Notes: generated from the letters alone by a model not told the origin. DNA of 64,000 nt from JAPHSX01 sp041554195 (GCA_041554195.1 JBFFMJ010000009.1:1-64000), one strand, 5' to 3'. Counted from the first letter of the stretch, positions 7,803 through 16,257 are shown. Numbers and translations: made by a program.

Positions 7803-7833
7803 AAAAAAGAGAGGCTGATGCCTCTCTTTTTTT
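7803..7833 (+). terminator. Intrinsic terminator
   Basis: AAAAAAGAGAGG, loop CTGATG, CCTCTCTTTTTTT. Perfect stem with a T tract, 24 bases after the stop of the frameshifted secreted-protein gene. It is symmetric enough to work in both directions. Confidence 0.9.
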
Positions 7834-7860
7834 GCTCTCAAATAAATGGTGGCGGAGAAA

Positions 7861-7996
7861 AGCGGGGTCATAACACTGCTTCCTCTAATATAGATATATT
7901 TTGTATAGTTAACTCTCAGCATCGAGCTATGTTAAACCGGCTCATAGAGCAATTATTACTAATAATAGAGAATAATGCTCTCTGCCCCTGTTTAGT
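7861..7996. repeat. RAYT-leader-type repeat (no coding remnant)
   Basis: It begins GGGGTCATAACACTGCTTCCTC, continues with TAATATAGATAT and TATAGTTAA as in the RAYT leaders at 1795 and 13003, and ends CTCTCTGCCCCTGTTT, an inverted echo of the start. At about 135 bases and without RAYT coding it resembles a non-autonomous (REPIN- or MITE-like) derivative. Confidence 0.5.
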
Positions 7997-8101
7997 GTGC
8001 CAGTTGGAATATTTGCTACCATGTCGACTTTTCTCTGATGGTTATTCGCTTACACTCCTTTATCTTATTGCTATGAAATCGATAATTTGAGGGTCGTTGT
8101 G

Positions 8102-8581
8102 ATGATGTCGAAATTAAGGACGTTACCTGTAGGGCTGTACCTTATGGCCATGCTAACCGTGGGCGGCTGTACCCATATGACCAGGGAGACGCGGCCACCG
8201 CACATTCAGCTGGTGGGGATGCAACTACAGGATGTTCAACTGTTCGAACAGCGCTATCTGCTGCAAATACGCCTTGAAAATCAAAATGACTTTGATCTGA
8301 ATATTCAAGGATTCGATTTTAATGTGGAAATCAATGACGAGCCATTTGCCCATGGGCTATCAAATGAGGAAGTGAGCGTGCCCGGGTTCGGCGATGCCAT
8401 CACGGATATTTCTGTCTCCTCCAACATCATGTCACTGATGCGGCAGTTGGATGCTGTCAGCGATAGGGTGAAGTACCATGTTAGTGGGCGAGTTAAGCTG
8501 GAAGGCGTGCCGATCGCCGTCCCCTTTGAAACGGAAGGTGAGCTGAATCTAAAAACGGGGTCAGAACACACTTCCCTTTAA
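8102..8581 (+). CDS. LEA14/WHy-domain lipoprotein
   Basis: A lipoprotein of about 159 residues (signal ending TVGGC) with one LEA_2/WHy domain: PHIQLVGMQLQDVQLFEQRYLL, then NQNDFDLNIQGFDFNVEIN and a late SGRVKLEGV-IAVPFE-EGE. This is the pattern of the small periplasmic or outer-membrane desiccation-related LEA14-like proteins of gammaproteobacteria. Start ATG at 8102 (GAGGG upstream at 8089). The last residues KTGSEHTSL are encoded by the GGGGTCAGAACAC repeat that has invaded the 3' end and supplies the stop. Confidence 0.8.
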   Translation: MMSKLRTLPVGLYLMAMLTVGGCTHMTRETRPPHIQLVGMQLQDVQLFEQRYLLQIRLENQNDFDLNIQGFDFNVEINDEPFAHGLSNEEVSVPGFGDAITDISVSSNIMSLMRQLDAVSDRVKYHVSGRVKLEGVPIAVPFETEGELNLKTGSEHTSL

Positions 8582-8676
8582 CATGGATTAACAAGACGAA
8601 GAGCTGGAAAGTGAGCAATTTTTTTGATATTAGAGTGGTCGAATGTTAACTTTAATGGCTCTCTGACCTGCTGAAT
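8557..8676. repeat. GGGGTCAGAACAC repeat overlapping a gene end
   Basis: AAAACGGGGTCAGAACACAC starts inside the LEA14-type gene and CTCTCTGACCTG, its inverted partner, lies near 8665. The copy is the same kind of repeat as those at 1795, 6459, 7861 and 13003. Confidence 0.5.
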
Positions 8677-8772
8677 TATATTGTCGAAGTCGTGAGTTGT
8701 CTCGCCTTGATTTATACTGTTCAAGGGACATTTTTATAAAATAATACGCAAAAACAATATGGAGAGTTATTA

Positions 8773-9333
8773 ATGCGCTTATCTATCAGAGGAATCCTTG
8801 TACTCGTATTCAGCCTTCTTCTCAGTGCCTGCTCCGGCGCGATTCTTACCACCAAAGACCCATCACAGCGCGTTTTAGTGTACGGCAGTCTTGATATGTC
8901 TAGATCTGGTAATGCTGTTAAAGATTTGGTTGTCAAAAGTAACCAGAAGATGCCTACGGCAGCAGGGGGGCGTTTCTCTTTATACCGCTTCCCTCAAGAT
9001 GGTTTTTACACCGTCAAAGACCTACTGCCGGGGTACACCTATAAGATTATCGGTTTCAGGAGTCTAGATACTGCGTATTATTTCGAGGATAAACGGCCTA
9101 AAGAGTTTGACTTTCAGCCAGGCCCCGCCGACATGGTATACGTTGGTGCCTATCAATATGTTCCGCATAAACGTACTGCGAAGGAAGTACTCTCTGACAG
9201 TGGTATGTTCTCGCTTGAGCTGGACACGAAGCTGCCCGAGTCTGAGGTACTTAGAAAGATTCGTAAAACTGTAAGCGATGCGCACTGGGAACGACGCATC
9301 GATGAACGTCTTAGGCAACTTGGAAAGCGTTAA
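8773..9333 (+). CDS. Lipoprotein of unknown function (paralog family, member 1)
   Basis: A 186-residue protein with lipobox LLSAC and a mature part that begins RVLVYGSLDM, includes a GRFSLYRFPQDGFYTVKDLLPG strand-turn and ends with a charged helix holding W-RRIDERLRQLGK. The same landmarks (I/LVYG-LD near the start, PG-YY-G-Y in the middle, a helical tail) occur in the lipoprotein at 15025. Part of the pattern also occurs in the protein at 15597, so I treat the three as distant paralogs. No known domain is recognised. GGAGAG precedes the ATG. Confidence 0.75.
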   Translation: MRLSIRGILVLVFSLLLSACSGAILTTKDPSQRVLVYGSLDMSRSGNAVKDLVVKSNQKMPTAAGGRFSLYRFPQDGFYTVKDLLPGYTYKIIGFRSLDTAYYFEDKRPKEFDFQPGPADMVYVGAYQYVPHKRTAKEVLSDSGMFSLELDTKLPESEVLRKIRKTVSDAHWERRIDERLRQLGKR

Positions 9334-9708
9334 GTAAGTATTTTTTTCTCCACAGGTTATCCGCAGCAATCTCGTGGTGTCACCGGGGGCTTTCGTTGGC
9401 TTGATTGGCGTGGGGCCGCATAGTGTACAAGACTGAGAGCCGGGGCGGCGTAAGCCGCAGGGGCCAGCGACGGCCTTGTTATGGATAGTGGCGAGGCATC
9501 CGGATGTTTTGTTGTACGAGGCGGGATGGGGTGGGATTTATGTGCTCTTCCTCCCCCCATTGCTTGAATGACCATACAACCGTGTCCCAAAGAGTTGACC
9601 ACTGCCACTCGCAACCTTTCAGTTGCTGCGTTGTAAAGGGTGCCGCACCCCTATGGTTGTTATTGGCGCCATTGTTGTTTCTGGCAGTAACACGCTATAT
9701 TTATACTA
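9334..9708. other. Gene-free stretch
   Basis: About 375 bases between a lipoprotein and a GGDEF gene. I see no convincing coding frame, RNA or intact repeat. AAAGGGTGCCGCACCCCT near 9637 is a weak palindrome of the local type. Confidence 0.5.
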
Positions 9709-11286
9709 ATGACGATTCGTTCCTCACCCTATTTCGCACTGCAGAGTAAATCCTGGATAGAATGGATAACACTCTTTGTCAGCCTGCTACTGCTCGGGGC
9801 CTATATTGCGTGGTCACTCGCCACAGAGCGTAATGCAGTAGAGGCTCGCGAGAGGGATCGCCTCTTCACTCAGGCCCGCGTCATTGATGTGCATGTTACC
9901 CAGCAACTCGTGGCTATTCACCGCGTGCTTATCAATATGCGATATGAACTCCCCTACTGGCAAGCGCAGCCCAGTGGTATGAGTAGCGCCAATCAACGTC
10001 TCACGGCCTTCAGTGAAGCGCTCATTGGTGTCCGCACCCTCGGCCTTTTCGATGCCAACGGCACACTCATCGCTAGCAACCAGCAATCTCTGCTCCACCA
10101 AAACTTCAGAAAGCGGGACTACTTTGAGAAGGCCCGGCAACATCTTGACCCCAATACTCTTTATGTTAGTGCACCGTTTATTGCTGCCACCAGTAAGTGG
10201 GTAATTATGCTGTCAATGAGCATTATCACTGAGGAGGGTCACTTCGGCGGCCTGGTAGCTGCTGAGCTTGACGCGGATCGCTTTCACTCAACTCTCGACT
10301 CAGTCAATTACGCCAAGGATATGTGGTCGGCTATTGCACACGGAGATGGAGTACAGTTCATGATGGTGCCGCCACACCCCGGGCAGGCCGGCAAGAACCT
10401 CGCCCAGCCTGGCTCATTCTTCACCCGGCACAAGGAGAGCGGAAAGAAGGAAAATATACTAAGCGGCCTCGTCTACTCAACCGGCGAATACCGTTTGATG
10501 GCGCTGCGCACCATCCAGCCTCCTCAACTCCTCATGGACAAGCCTCTGGTCGTTGCTGTCGGCCGCGATCTTAAAACCATTTTCCTACGCTGGGACAGTG
10601 AGGCTGAGTTTGTCATCGTGCTGTTCCTGCTTCTTGCCATCAGCGCAAGTTATGGCCTGTACAGACTGCAACGAGCTCAACGAAGTGTTGAACGCAATGC
10701 TGCAGCGGCCGCCATCGCTATCAAAAAGAAGAACAGCGAGCTTGAAGTACTCAACGATCAGCTACGTTCGCTCGCCCTTGTCGATGGGTTGACTGGCGTG
10801 GCCAATCGTCGCCGTTTTGATGAGCTTTTCGCACATGAATGGAGCCGCTGTCGCCGAGACAAGGAGTCGCTGGCCTTGCTGATGTTCGACATTGATCACT
10901 TTAAGGAGTTTAACGACCACTACGGGCATCAGGCGGGCGACAAATGTTTGAAAGAGGTCGCGAGGGTACTTCGGGAAGGATTTGAGCGGGGTACCGACCT
11001 GATCGCCCGCTATGGCGGTGAGGAATTTGTCGGCCTGTTGCCTGAAACTGACCTTGCCGGAGCAACCTCTATGGCCGAGTCTTTCCGTGCAGCGGTTGAG
11101 AGTCTTAATATACCTCATGAATACTCCACCGCAGCGTCATGTGTCACAATCAGCATCGGTGTTGCAGCCATGAAACCCAGTGAGGACAAGGTGTCTCATT
11201 CACTTATTACAGATGCCGACGAGGCACTCTACACCGCAAAGAACAGGGGGAGAAACCTCGTCTGTTCAGCAGTACCTGATAAGTAG
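9709..11286 (+). CDS. Membrane diguanylate cyclase with Cache-type sensor
   Basis: A 525-residue protein: transmembrane helix at about 20-40, a ~260-residue extracytoplasmic region of dCache/PDC type, a second helix near 303-322, a short coiled linker, then a GGDEF domain. The active-site loop reads RYGGEEF, and RGTD five residues before it is an intact inhibitory I-site (RxxD), so the enzyme should make c-di-GMP and be product-inhibited. The start of the GGDEF domain (LALVDGLTGVANRR) is canonical. Small periplasmic ligands are usual for such sensors; the actual ligand is unknown. Monocistronic. Confidence 0.92.
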   Translation: MTIRSSPYFALQSKSWIEWITLFVSLLLLGAYIAWSLATERNAVEARERDRLFTQARVIDVHVTQQLVAIHRVLINMRYELPYWQAQPSGMSSANQRLTAFSEALIGVRTLGLFDANGTLIASNQQSLLHQNFRKRDYFEKARQHLDPNTLYVSAPFIAATSKWVIMLSMSIITEEGHFGGLVAAELDADRFHSTLDSVNYAKDMWSAIAHGDGVQFMMVPPHPGQAGKNLAQPGSFFTRHKESGKKENILSGLVYSTGEYRLMALRTIQPPQLLMDKPLVVAVGRDLKTIFLRWDSEAEFVIVLFLLLAISASYGLYRLQRAQRSVERNAAAAAIAIKKKNSELEVLNDQLRSLALVDGLTGVANRRRFDELFAHEWSRCRRDKESLALLMFDIDHFKEFNDHYGHQAGDKCLKEVARVLREGFERGTDLIARYGGEEFVGLLPETDLAGATSMAESFRAAVESLNIPHEYSTAASCVTISIGVAAMKPSEDKVSHSLITDADEALYTAKNRGRNLVCSAVPDK

Positions 11287-11544
11287 ATGCGCGCAAGGTT
11301 TGAATAAAAAAAGAGTAGTAAAAGGGAGCGGGAGTCTGAGGAACCCCCACGAATTCTCCACTTTTAGCCGTGCTCCGCTATCTGCGTTACCCGCCTGCCA
11401 TAGGCCTCATTCAATTGACGGTCTCTCATACTGCTTCGTCGGCAATTTGAAGCTCTTAGGCCAAGAAATAACCGCGATAGCACACGGCGCTTTTTCGCTG
11501 TATTCATATACTCACTAAGTTACTGAAGTCGACCAGGATGTGCT

Positions 11545-11760
11545 ATGTCACGTAATCCTCGTTTTATTTTCCGGGTGTTCCTGCCCATATTGTCCGGTCT
11601 GGTAACTGTCGACAGGCAGTGGCTCCCTGAGGACCAGAGCATAGCCTTCGCTAATATTATAAACAGCCCCCAGATGTTGCAAACGGGTCGTGACTGGTCA
11701 CACGTAATCAATGCGGCTAAATGTGCACTCAATCACGTTATACGGCATATGTCCCGCTAG
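11545..11760 (+). CDS. Hypothetical 71-residue protein
   Basis: A short basic frame (MSRNPRFIFRVFLPIL...) with a possible ribosome site (AGGAT) ahead of the ATG. No known motif and no clear signal peptide. It sits between a GGDEF gene and a surface-antigen gene, and the 258 bases before it hold no gene. It may not be real. Confidence 0.3.
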   Translation: MSRNPRFIFRVFLPILSGLVTVDRQWLPEDQSIAFANIINSPQMLQTGRDWSHVINAAKCALNHVIRHMSR

Positions 11761-11817
11761 CAGGCCGCTGTCCTGTCATAATTAGATTACTAATGATTAA
11801 CTGCCGGGGAGCGTGAC

Positions 11818-12588
11818 ATGAAATTCAAATACGGAATAATCTGGTTAGCTGTTTCGGGTGTGGTGACGCTGCCCGTTGCTGCGATAGCGGATCCAGACAA
11901 GGATGAGAGCGGTCATGGTAACTACTATGAGCACAAGGGAAAGATGAAGGGCCAGAACAAAGGCAAGTACAAGAAAAAATATGAGTATGAGTACGAGGGT
12001 GAGCACAAGCATACCGCAGGTGGCCCGCCCCCCTGGGCGCCAGCCCATGGCTGGCGTAGGAAAAATGGCCCGGCAGGCTATGCGGGTAGGCATGAGGCCA
12101 GCTACGAAACGCCGGCAGTGGTTGAGCTTAGTGGTACACAGGTAGTGGTAAGCAACGGCAATGCCACGGTTGACGTAGGGATAGAACAGGGTAGTTGTAA
12201 CCGTGAGGCAATTGGCACTGTTATCGGCGGGGTTGTCGGTGGTGTTATCGGTAATCGTGTCGGAGACAGGAACAATCGTGACGTGGCTACCGTGCTCGGT
12301 GTGGTGCTCGGCGGCGTGGTTGGACATGAGATCGGCAGTTCGATGGACAATGCTGATCAGCACTGCACCGGTCAGGTACTGGAGCAGGCCCCTGACAACC
12401 AGATGGTACGCTGGGGCGATCACAATAGTACTGGTCAATACAGCGTAACACCACTGCGCACCTACCAGATGGACGGCAGGGACTGCCGCGACTTTATTAC
12501 TGAATACCAGGGGGCAAGCGGCACTGAGCGTGAGCGTTCAAGCGCCTGTCGCAATAGCGATGGTGCTTGGAGCAAATACACAATGTAG
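11818..12588 (+). CDS. Glycine-zipper 2TM surface-antigen-like protein
   Basis: A 256-residue protein with a signal peptide (cleavage near AIA-DPD) and a Lys/Tyr/Glu-rich low-complexity stretch (residues 35-66). A glycine zipper follows (GTVIGGVVGGVIGNRVGD and, after DVATVLG, a second GGVVGHEIG), then a C-terminal domain with Cys-containing RDCRDF and SSACRNSDGAW. The layout matches the Rickettsia 17-kDa antigen/SmpA-like family of outer-membrane-associated proteins. GGGGAG lies ahead of the ATG. The following PA2779-type gene could be co-transcribed (59-base gap). Confidence 0.85.
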   Translation: MKFKYGIIWLAVSGVVTLPVAAIADPDKDESGHGNYYEHKGKMKGQNKGKYKKKYEYEYEGEHKHTAGGPPPWAPAHGWRRKNGPAGYAGRHEASYETPAVVELSGTQVVVSNGNATVDVGIEQGSCNREAIGTVIGGVVGGVIGNRVGDRNNRDVATVLGVVLGGVVGHEIGSSMDNADQHCTGQVLEQAPDNQMVRWGDHNSTGQYSVTPLRTYQMDGRDCRDFITEYQGASGTERERSSACRNSDGAWSKYTM

Positions 12589-12647
12589 CCAGAATAAACG
12601 GGGGCAGTAACCAACCATAATTTTTCAATATACAAAGAGGCATTACC

Positions 12648-12980
12648 ATGTCATTGACAAAAAAAGTAGTTCAGTTAATTACATTGCTGGGATTTCTGGC
12701 TACCTATTTCTCACCGGTTCAGGCGGCAATGGTCAGCACTGAAAGCGCTTTAGATGAGGCAGATCGCATTCAGCTTGTTACGATGCTGGAGCGTGAGGAT
12801 GTACAGCAGCAGTTGGTTGAGATGGGAGTAGACCCGACCGATGCCCTGGCCCGTGTCGAGCAGATGACCGACAAAGAGGTGGTTGAACTGAATGGTCAGA
12901 TCGCACAGCTACCTGCTGGTGCAGGTGTGAGCACGATCGAACTGCTGCTCATCATTATTCTTCTCATCCTGGTGATATGA
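12648..12980 (+). CDS. PA2779-family membrane protein
   Basis: A 110-residue protein with N-terminal signal or helix (LLGFLATYFSPVQA), a helical central part (QLVTMLEREDVQQQL-EMGVDP-DALARVEQMTD-E) and a C-terminal helix of Leu/Ile (IELLLIIILLILVI). This is the standard arrangement of the PA2779 family. In many proteobacteria the gene is followed by a PA2778-type cysteine peptidase, which is absent here: RAYT debris begins right after the stop. AAGAGG precedes the ATG. Confidence 0.8.
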   Translation: MSLTKKVVQLITLLGFLATYFSPVQAAMVSTESALDEADRIQLVTMLEREDVQQQLVEMGVDPTDALARVEQMTDKEVVELNGQIAQLPAGAGVSTIELLLIIILLILVI

Positions 12981-13002
12981 CTCTGGCGCCAAAGAAAAAA
13001 CG

Positions 13003-13200
13003 GGGTCAGAACACCGTTTCGTCTAATGTAGGTATCTTCTATAGTTAAAGTCATCATAATCCACAAGGAGGTGGGTCACGGTCGGCAAACCAAGTTTCGT
13101 TCTATCCGGTATTCCCCAACACATCGTGCAGCGCGGTAATAGCCGTGCGCCCTGCTTCTTTGCCGAGGATGATTACGCCGCCATATCAACTTATTATGTC
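13003..13200 (+). pseudogene. RAYT remnant, N-terminal part, start codon lost
   Basis: The GGGGTCAGAACACCG leader, CTATAGTTAAAGTCAT and AAGGAGGTGG precede a frame reading VGKPSFVLSGIPQHIVQRGN and then RAPCFFAEDDYA. This is unmistakably the RAYT N-terminus. The codon in the start position (13078-13080) is ACG instead of ATG. After about 40 codons similarity to intact transposases ends, but the next 40 bases (TATGTCATCCAA...) match the equivalent part of the copy at 1871. Confidence 0.7.
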
Positions 13201-13379
13201 ATCCAATCTATTAGTGAAATCCCAGTTCTTCCCCCGCTTACTTTACTCTTGATGAGATTCGTCGTGCTACAGATGTTGGTCATGTCCTAAAGAGCATAAG
13301 GTGGCTGTACCTGAGGGATTCCCAAGGAGAGCCATCACGTAAAATATCAAGATTTAAGCTGACCTGCGGCTGGCAAAAA

Positions 13380-13393
13380 TTGATTAATATCAA
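13380..13393 (+). promoter_or_regulatory. Perfect FNR/Anr box (TTGAT-TAAT-ATCAA)
   Basis: TTGATTAATATCAA matches the FNR consensus TTGAT-N4-ATCAA at every fixed position. It lies about 240-290 bases before the FNR-family regulator gene. Candidate -10 elements exist at 13413-13418 and 13443-13448. Autoregulation is the simplest reading. Confidence 0.65.
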
Positions 13394-13681
13394 ATTACCC
13401 TTAATTCTCAATGTTAATTCACCCATTTAGTTACGTTTTTGCTATTATGAGGCATGTTAGGTATTGCTTGAATTCTTGAGATAGATGAGAGTCCTTTCCT
13501 GTAGTCCTTGTTATGTAGTATTCAGCCGACGGAACGCCACCCTTCATTGTAAAATGGATGTGTCACCATCAAGTTTGATGGTTGCTACAGGTATCGGTAC
13601 GCACTAATTGGATTTAATAACCCCCCTGACATGGAATATGTTTTATTGGTGAGCGTAGTTCAAAATGTGAGTGGATGTGGT

Positions 13682-14407
13682 ATGAAACCCAAGCTGCAGT
13701 TAATAATGGGCAAGCATCGTTGCCCGCATTGTGTGTTCAGGAAGTTCTTTATTGGCGCCGGTGTCGATTGCCAGTCACTGGATGATATGGGTGACGCGGC
13801 AACACAAACCTATGGCCCCTATAAGGCAGGAGAGGTGATATATCGCACCGGTGATGTCTGTGACGCACTTTATGTTGTCCAGAGTGGTTCGGTAAAGATT
13901 GAAATGGCCACAGAGGAGGGGGGGGCGCACGTTAGCGGTTTCTATCTTGCTGGTGAGATGTTTGGTTCAGACGGTATCAGCAAAAAGGCGTTTCCTTCTG
14001 ACGCCATTGCTCTGGAGCGAACAACGGTTTGTATTTTACCGCTGTCAAAATGGGCGAGCTTGTGTGAATTATACCCCTCCATGCAAACTGCTCTTGTTAG
14101 CGAGTTGGCCGACATTGTTCTCCATAAAAATAATGAAATGATGCTTTTGCACCACATGGAGGTGAAGGAACGAGTGCTTATTTTTCTTACAAATCTACTC
14201 AATCGAGTGCGCGCACGACGTGGCCAATCGATTCAGAAAATTCCTTTATCAATGAGTAAGGCTGATATTGCGCGTTACCTTTGCGTAACTCCCGAGACTT
14301 TGAGTCGTTGTCTTAAAAAGCTGGAAAGAACGGGTGTGATTTGTAATCACGGCAAGGCGCTTGAGATCCTTGAAGAAGACGGTTTGCGCAAAGAGGTGCT
14401 TGCCTGA
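13682..14407 (+). CDS. CRP/FNR-family oxygen or redox regulator
   Basis: About 241 residues from the ATG at 13682 (an in-frame ATG at 13631 would add 17). An N-terminal cysteine cluster (CPHCVFRKFFIGAGVDC) precedes a cNMP-type beta roll (GPYKAGEVIYRTGD..LYVVQSGSVKI). A further Cys in ALERTTVCILP aligns with the fourth cluster ligand of E. coli FNR. The HTH reads MSKADIARYLCVTPETLSRCLKKL; its E-x-x-S-R recognition residues are those that read TTGAT. The first two Cys are CxxC but the third is displaced compared with E. coli FNR, so cluster geometry may differ. Monocistronic. Confidence 0.85.
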   Translation: MKPKLQLIMGKHRCPHCVFRKFFIGAGVDCQSLDDMGDAATQTYGPYKAGEVIYRTGDVCDALYVVQSGSVKIEMATEEGGAHVSGFYLAGEMFGSDGISKKAFPSDAIALERTTVCILPLSKWASLCELYPSMQTALVSELADIVLHKNNEMMLLHHMEVKERVLIFLTNLLNRVRARRGQSIQKIPLSMSKADIARYLCVTPETLSRCLKKLERTGVICNHGKALEILEEDGLRKEVLA

Positions 14408-14568
14408 TCAGTTAAAGGCTCACCCATTAGCCGAGTCCGGCAATAGCACGATACAAATCCTTGTGTCTCGCACCATGGTTCAACAATATTTGCATGCCGT
14501 TATAATGGCGCCCCCGGATTCTCGTGAGTCGAGTCGAACAGTAAGACCATCCAGCATGTGGGCAGGTT

Positions 14569-14652
14569 GTGAAGGTGTTGGGCTGTAAGGCAGGACAGGG
14601 TCGGCTTGGCAAGACGAGTAAGCAGGTTTCAACATCAGCTATAAAGGGGTAG
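14569..14652 (+). pseudogene. RAYT remnant, C-terminal tail
   Basis: The frame reads KVLGCKAGQGRLGKTSKQ and ends at 14652. It parallels the tail at 1074-1241 (KVGQARRGKPSKQ) at both protein and DNA level. Only the last ~28 codons can be recognised. Confidence 0.55.
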
Positions 14653-14667
14653 TGACTCCTTATAGCT
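14637..14667. repeat. Perfect palindrome AGCTATAA...TTATAGCT after RAYT tail
   Basis: Eight-base perfect arms around AGGGG-N6-CTCC, itself semi-palindromic. It lies over the end of the RAYT remnant, in the position of the 1246-1264 palindrome. It is probably a REP relic. Confidence 0.55.
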
Positions 14668-14679
14668 GGTAGGCATGGT

Positions 14680-14800
14680 TGAGGCTCGCGTTGTTTGTGG
14701 TGGCTGAGCGAGATCACAAATCCATCATGCATTCAATTATACTGGAACGCCATTCAATCATTTGATTTGGCTTGATATTTTGTGGGGTTTCCTCGGGCTA
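14680..14800. repeat. Dispersed repeat copy B (IS4-element 5' end relic)
   Basis: It matches 279-400: TTGTGGTGG-(N)-GAGATCA-AAAT, CATGCATTCAATTAT and TTGATATTTTGTGGGG. The first part corresponds to the beginning of the IS4-type transposase gene, but no frame survives. Confidence 0.55.
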
Positions 14801-15024
14801 CGCCCCCTTTAACTGTTTTGCGGCAAGGGTGCCAGGTAAGGAGCAAGGACACCTGCCTCAGTGTTATTACCAAAGTCTTTGACGCAGTATGCAATATTAG
14901 GCAACATGGCTTGACATATTCGTGACTATGGCTGCGACGTGCAGAATACCTGCGTATGTTGAAACAGAGTAGCCTGCATGCCTAATTAATATTAAAAATG
15001 AATTAAATAGATGAGGGATTATCA

Positions 15025-15594
15025 ATGTACAAGAAACTTATACTTCTAGTTCTGGCCGTAGTGGCGACGGGGTGCACCACTTACGGACATAAAATCACAG
15101 ATTACAGCGACCGCTCGATTGTCTATGGCTGGCTGGATGTTGACGGTGTGGATGGCAACTATATGTACGCTGGTGGAATAAAACAATACACACCAGCAAT
15201 AAAAAACCCGTACTATTTCGTTAATACGGATAAGTTTAAAGATGGATTTATTTTCTATTACTACGGTTTGCCAAAAGGTTCATTTAAGCTTGACTATGTC
15301 AAGATGCAAAGTTGCCTTGGCTTCATTTGTTCGAATACTTTTTACACTTATGATTTCGGCGCTCAGGGTTCAGTTGCATCTGTCAAAGTAAAAAAACCTG
15401 GTACTTATTATCTGGGTAGTTATCTGCTAGCAGAAGAGAAAACCGGGTGGCTGGAGGCGGGCAAGTTCAGTGTCGTGCCAACCAAGAAGGGACCCAGTCA
15501 AAAAGAGATGCTGGAATACATTCTTAAAAAGGCGCCAAGTGCTCACCCCATAGTTGCTCAGCGCATTGATAACAGTCTAAGAAAAGTGCGCTAA
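15025..15594 (+). CDS. Lipoprotein of unknown function (paralog family, member 2)
   Basis: A 189-residue lipoprotein (lipobox VATGC, Cys at about residue 17). The mature part begins DYSDRSIVYGWLDVDGVDG, has aromatic strands (FYYYGLPKGSFKLDYVKMQ), a CLGFIC pair of cysteines, KKPGTYYLGSYLLAE and a helical tail ending RIDNSLRKVR. The VYG-LD, PG-YY-GSY and RID--LR landmarks are shared with the lipoprotein at 8773. No known domain. The next lipoprotein gene starts 2 bases after its stop, so the two are surely one operon. Confidence 0.8.
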   Translation: MYKKLILLVLAVVATGCTTYGHKITDYSDRSIVYGWLDVDGVDGNYMYAGGIKQYTPAIKNPYYFVNTDKFKDGFIFYYYGLPKGSFKLDYVKMQSCLGFICSNTFYTYDFGAQGSVASVKVKKPGTYYLGSYLLAEEKTGWLEAGKFSVVPTKKGPSQKEMLEYILKKAPSAHPIVAQRIDNSLRKVR

Positions 15595-15596
15595 CG

Positions 15597-16199
15597 ATGT
15601 GTAAAATGTATAAATTAAGTCTGCTATGTTTTCTACTGGCACTGCTGCAGGGGTGTAGCGCAATGAGGACGATGGCTGATGCTAAGACTCTCAAGCCTGA
15701 AGCCGGGAAGCTTATCGTAGTAGGTAAGTTTGAACTTGATCCCCCTTTAATTCAGCCGGGAGACGATGCCGGACATAAGCCAGCATTCCTAGGTGCAGGG
15801 AAATACGTCAACAAAGCATTCTTCTCTGCGACAGCAAAACCGGTGGACAGGATTGACGACTCCATGCGCTCGAGTCAATGGAATAATACTCTCGATGCTA
15901 CCTGGGGCGAAACCTACTTCAAGGAAACTGATGCCAGGAAAACATACCTTAATGCGGGGGTGTTTTTCGTTGATGTCATCAGTCTGGATCAGGCATGGCT
16001 ACCTGCTGGGATATCATTTACTCCCCCGGCTAACGCAAAAGCGATCTATATTGGTACCGTTCGATATACTCGAGATGACTTCATGAATATTACTAAAGTC
16101 CAGGTCATTGATGAATATAGAGAAGCAAAGGCTGAATTCGAAAAAAGTCTAGGTAAAACCGTCCGTTTGCAGAAGGTGTTACTGCGCAAAGCTAATTAG
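15597..16199 (+). CDS. Lipoprotein of unknown function (paralog family, member 3)
   Basis: A 200-residue lipoprotein with lipobox LLQGC. It has a KLIVVGKFELDPPL strand near the start, a VFFVDVISLDQAWLPAG core, AIYIGTVRYTRDDFMNITKVQVIDEY and a basic helix at the end. The VVGKFELD and Y-IGT-RY segments echo VYGWLD and YYLGSY in the gene just upstream. It follows that gene after two bases, which implies translational coupling. An internal ATG at 15606 would give an equally good signal peptide. Function unknown. Confidence 0.75.
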   Translation: MCKMYKLSLLCFLLALLQGCSAMRTMADAKTLKPEAGKLIVVGKFELDPPLIQPGDDAGHKPAFLGAGKYVNKAFFSATAKPVDRIDDSMRSSQWNNTLDATWGETYFKETDARKTYLNAGVFFVDVISLDQAWLPAGISFTPPANAKAIYIGTVRYTRDDFMNITKVQVIDEYREAKAEFEKSLGKTVRLQKVLLRKAN

Positions 16200-16219
16200 T
16201 TTGGTAGAGTTGTTTGAGG

Positions 16220-16257
16220 CATACCACGTGATTAGCGAAGCCTAATCAGATGGTATG
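16220..16257. repeat. Hairpin downstream of lipoprotein operon
   Basis: CATACCA-CGT-GATTAG and CTAATC-AGA-TGGTATG face each other across a short loop 21 bases after the stop. It lacks a T tract, so it may be an mRNA 3'-end stabiliser rather than an intrinsic terminator. Confidence 0.5.

Noticed and set aside
11845..12438. Minus-strand open frame of about 200 codons
   Set aside because: Antisense to the glycine-zipper gene, whose signal peptide, zipper and ribosome site are convincing.
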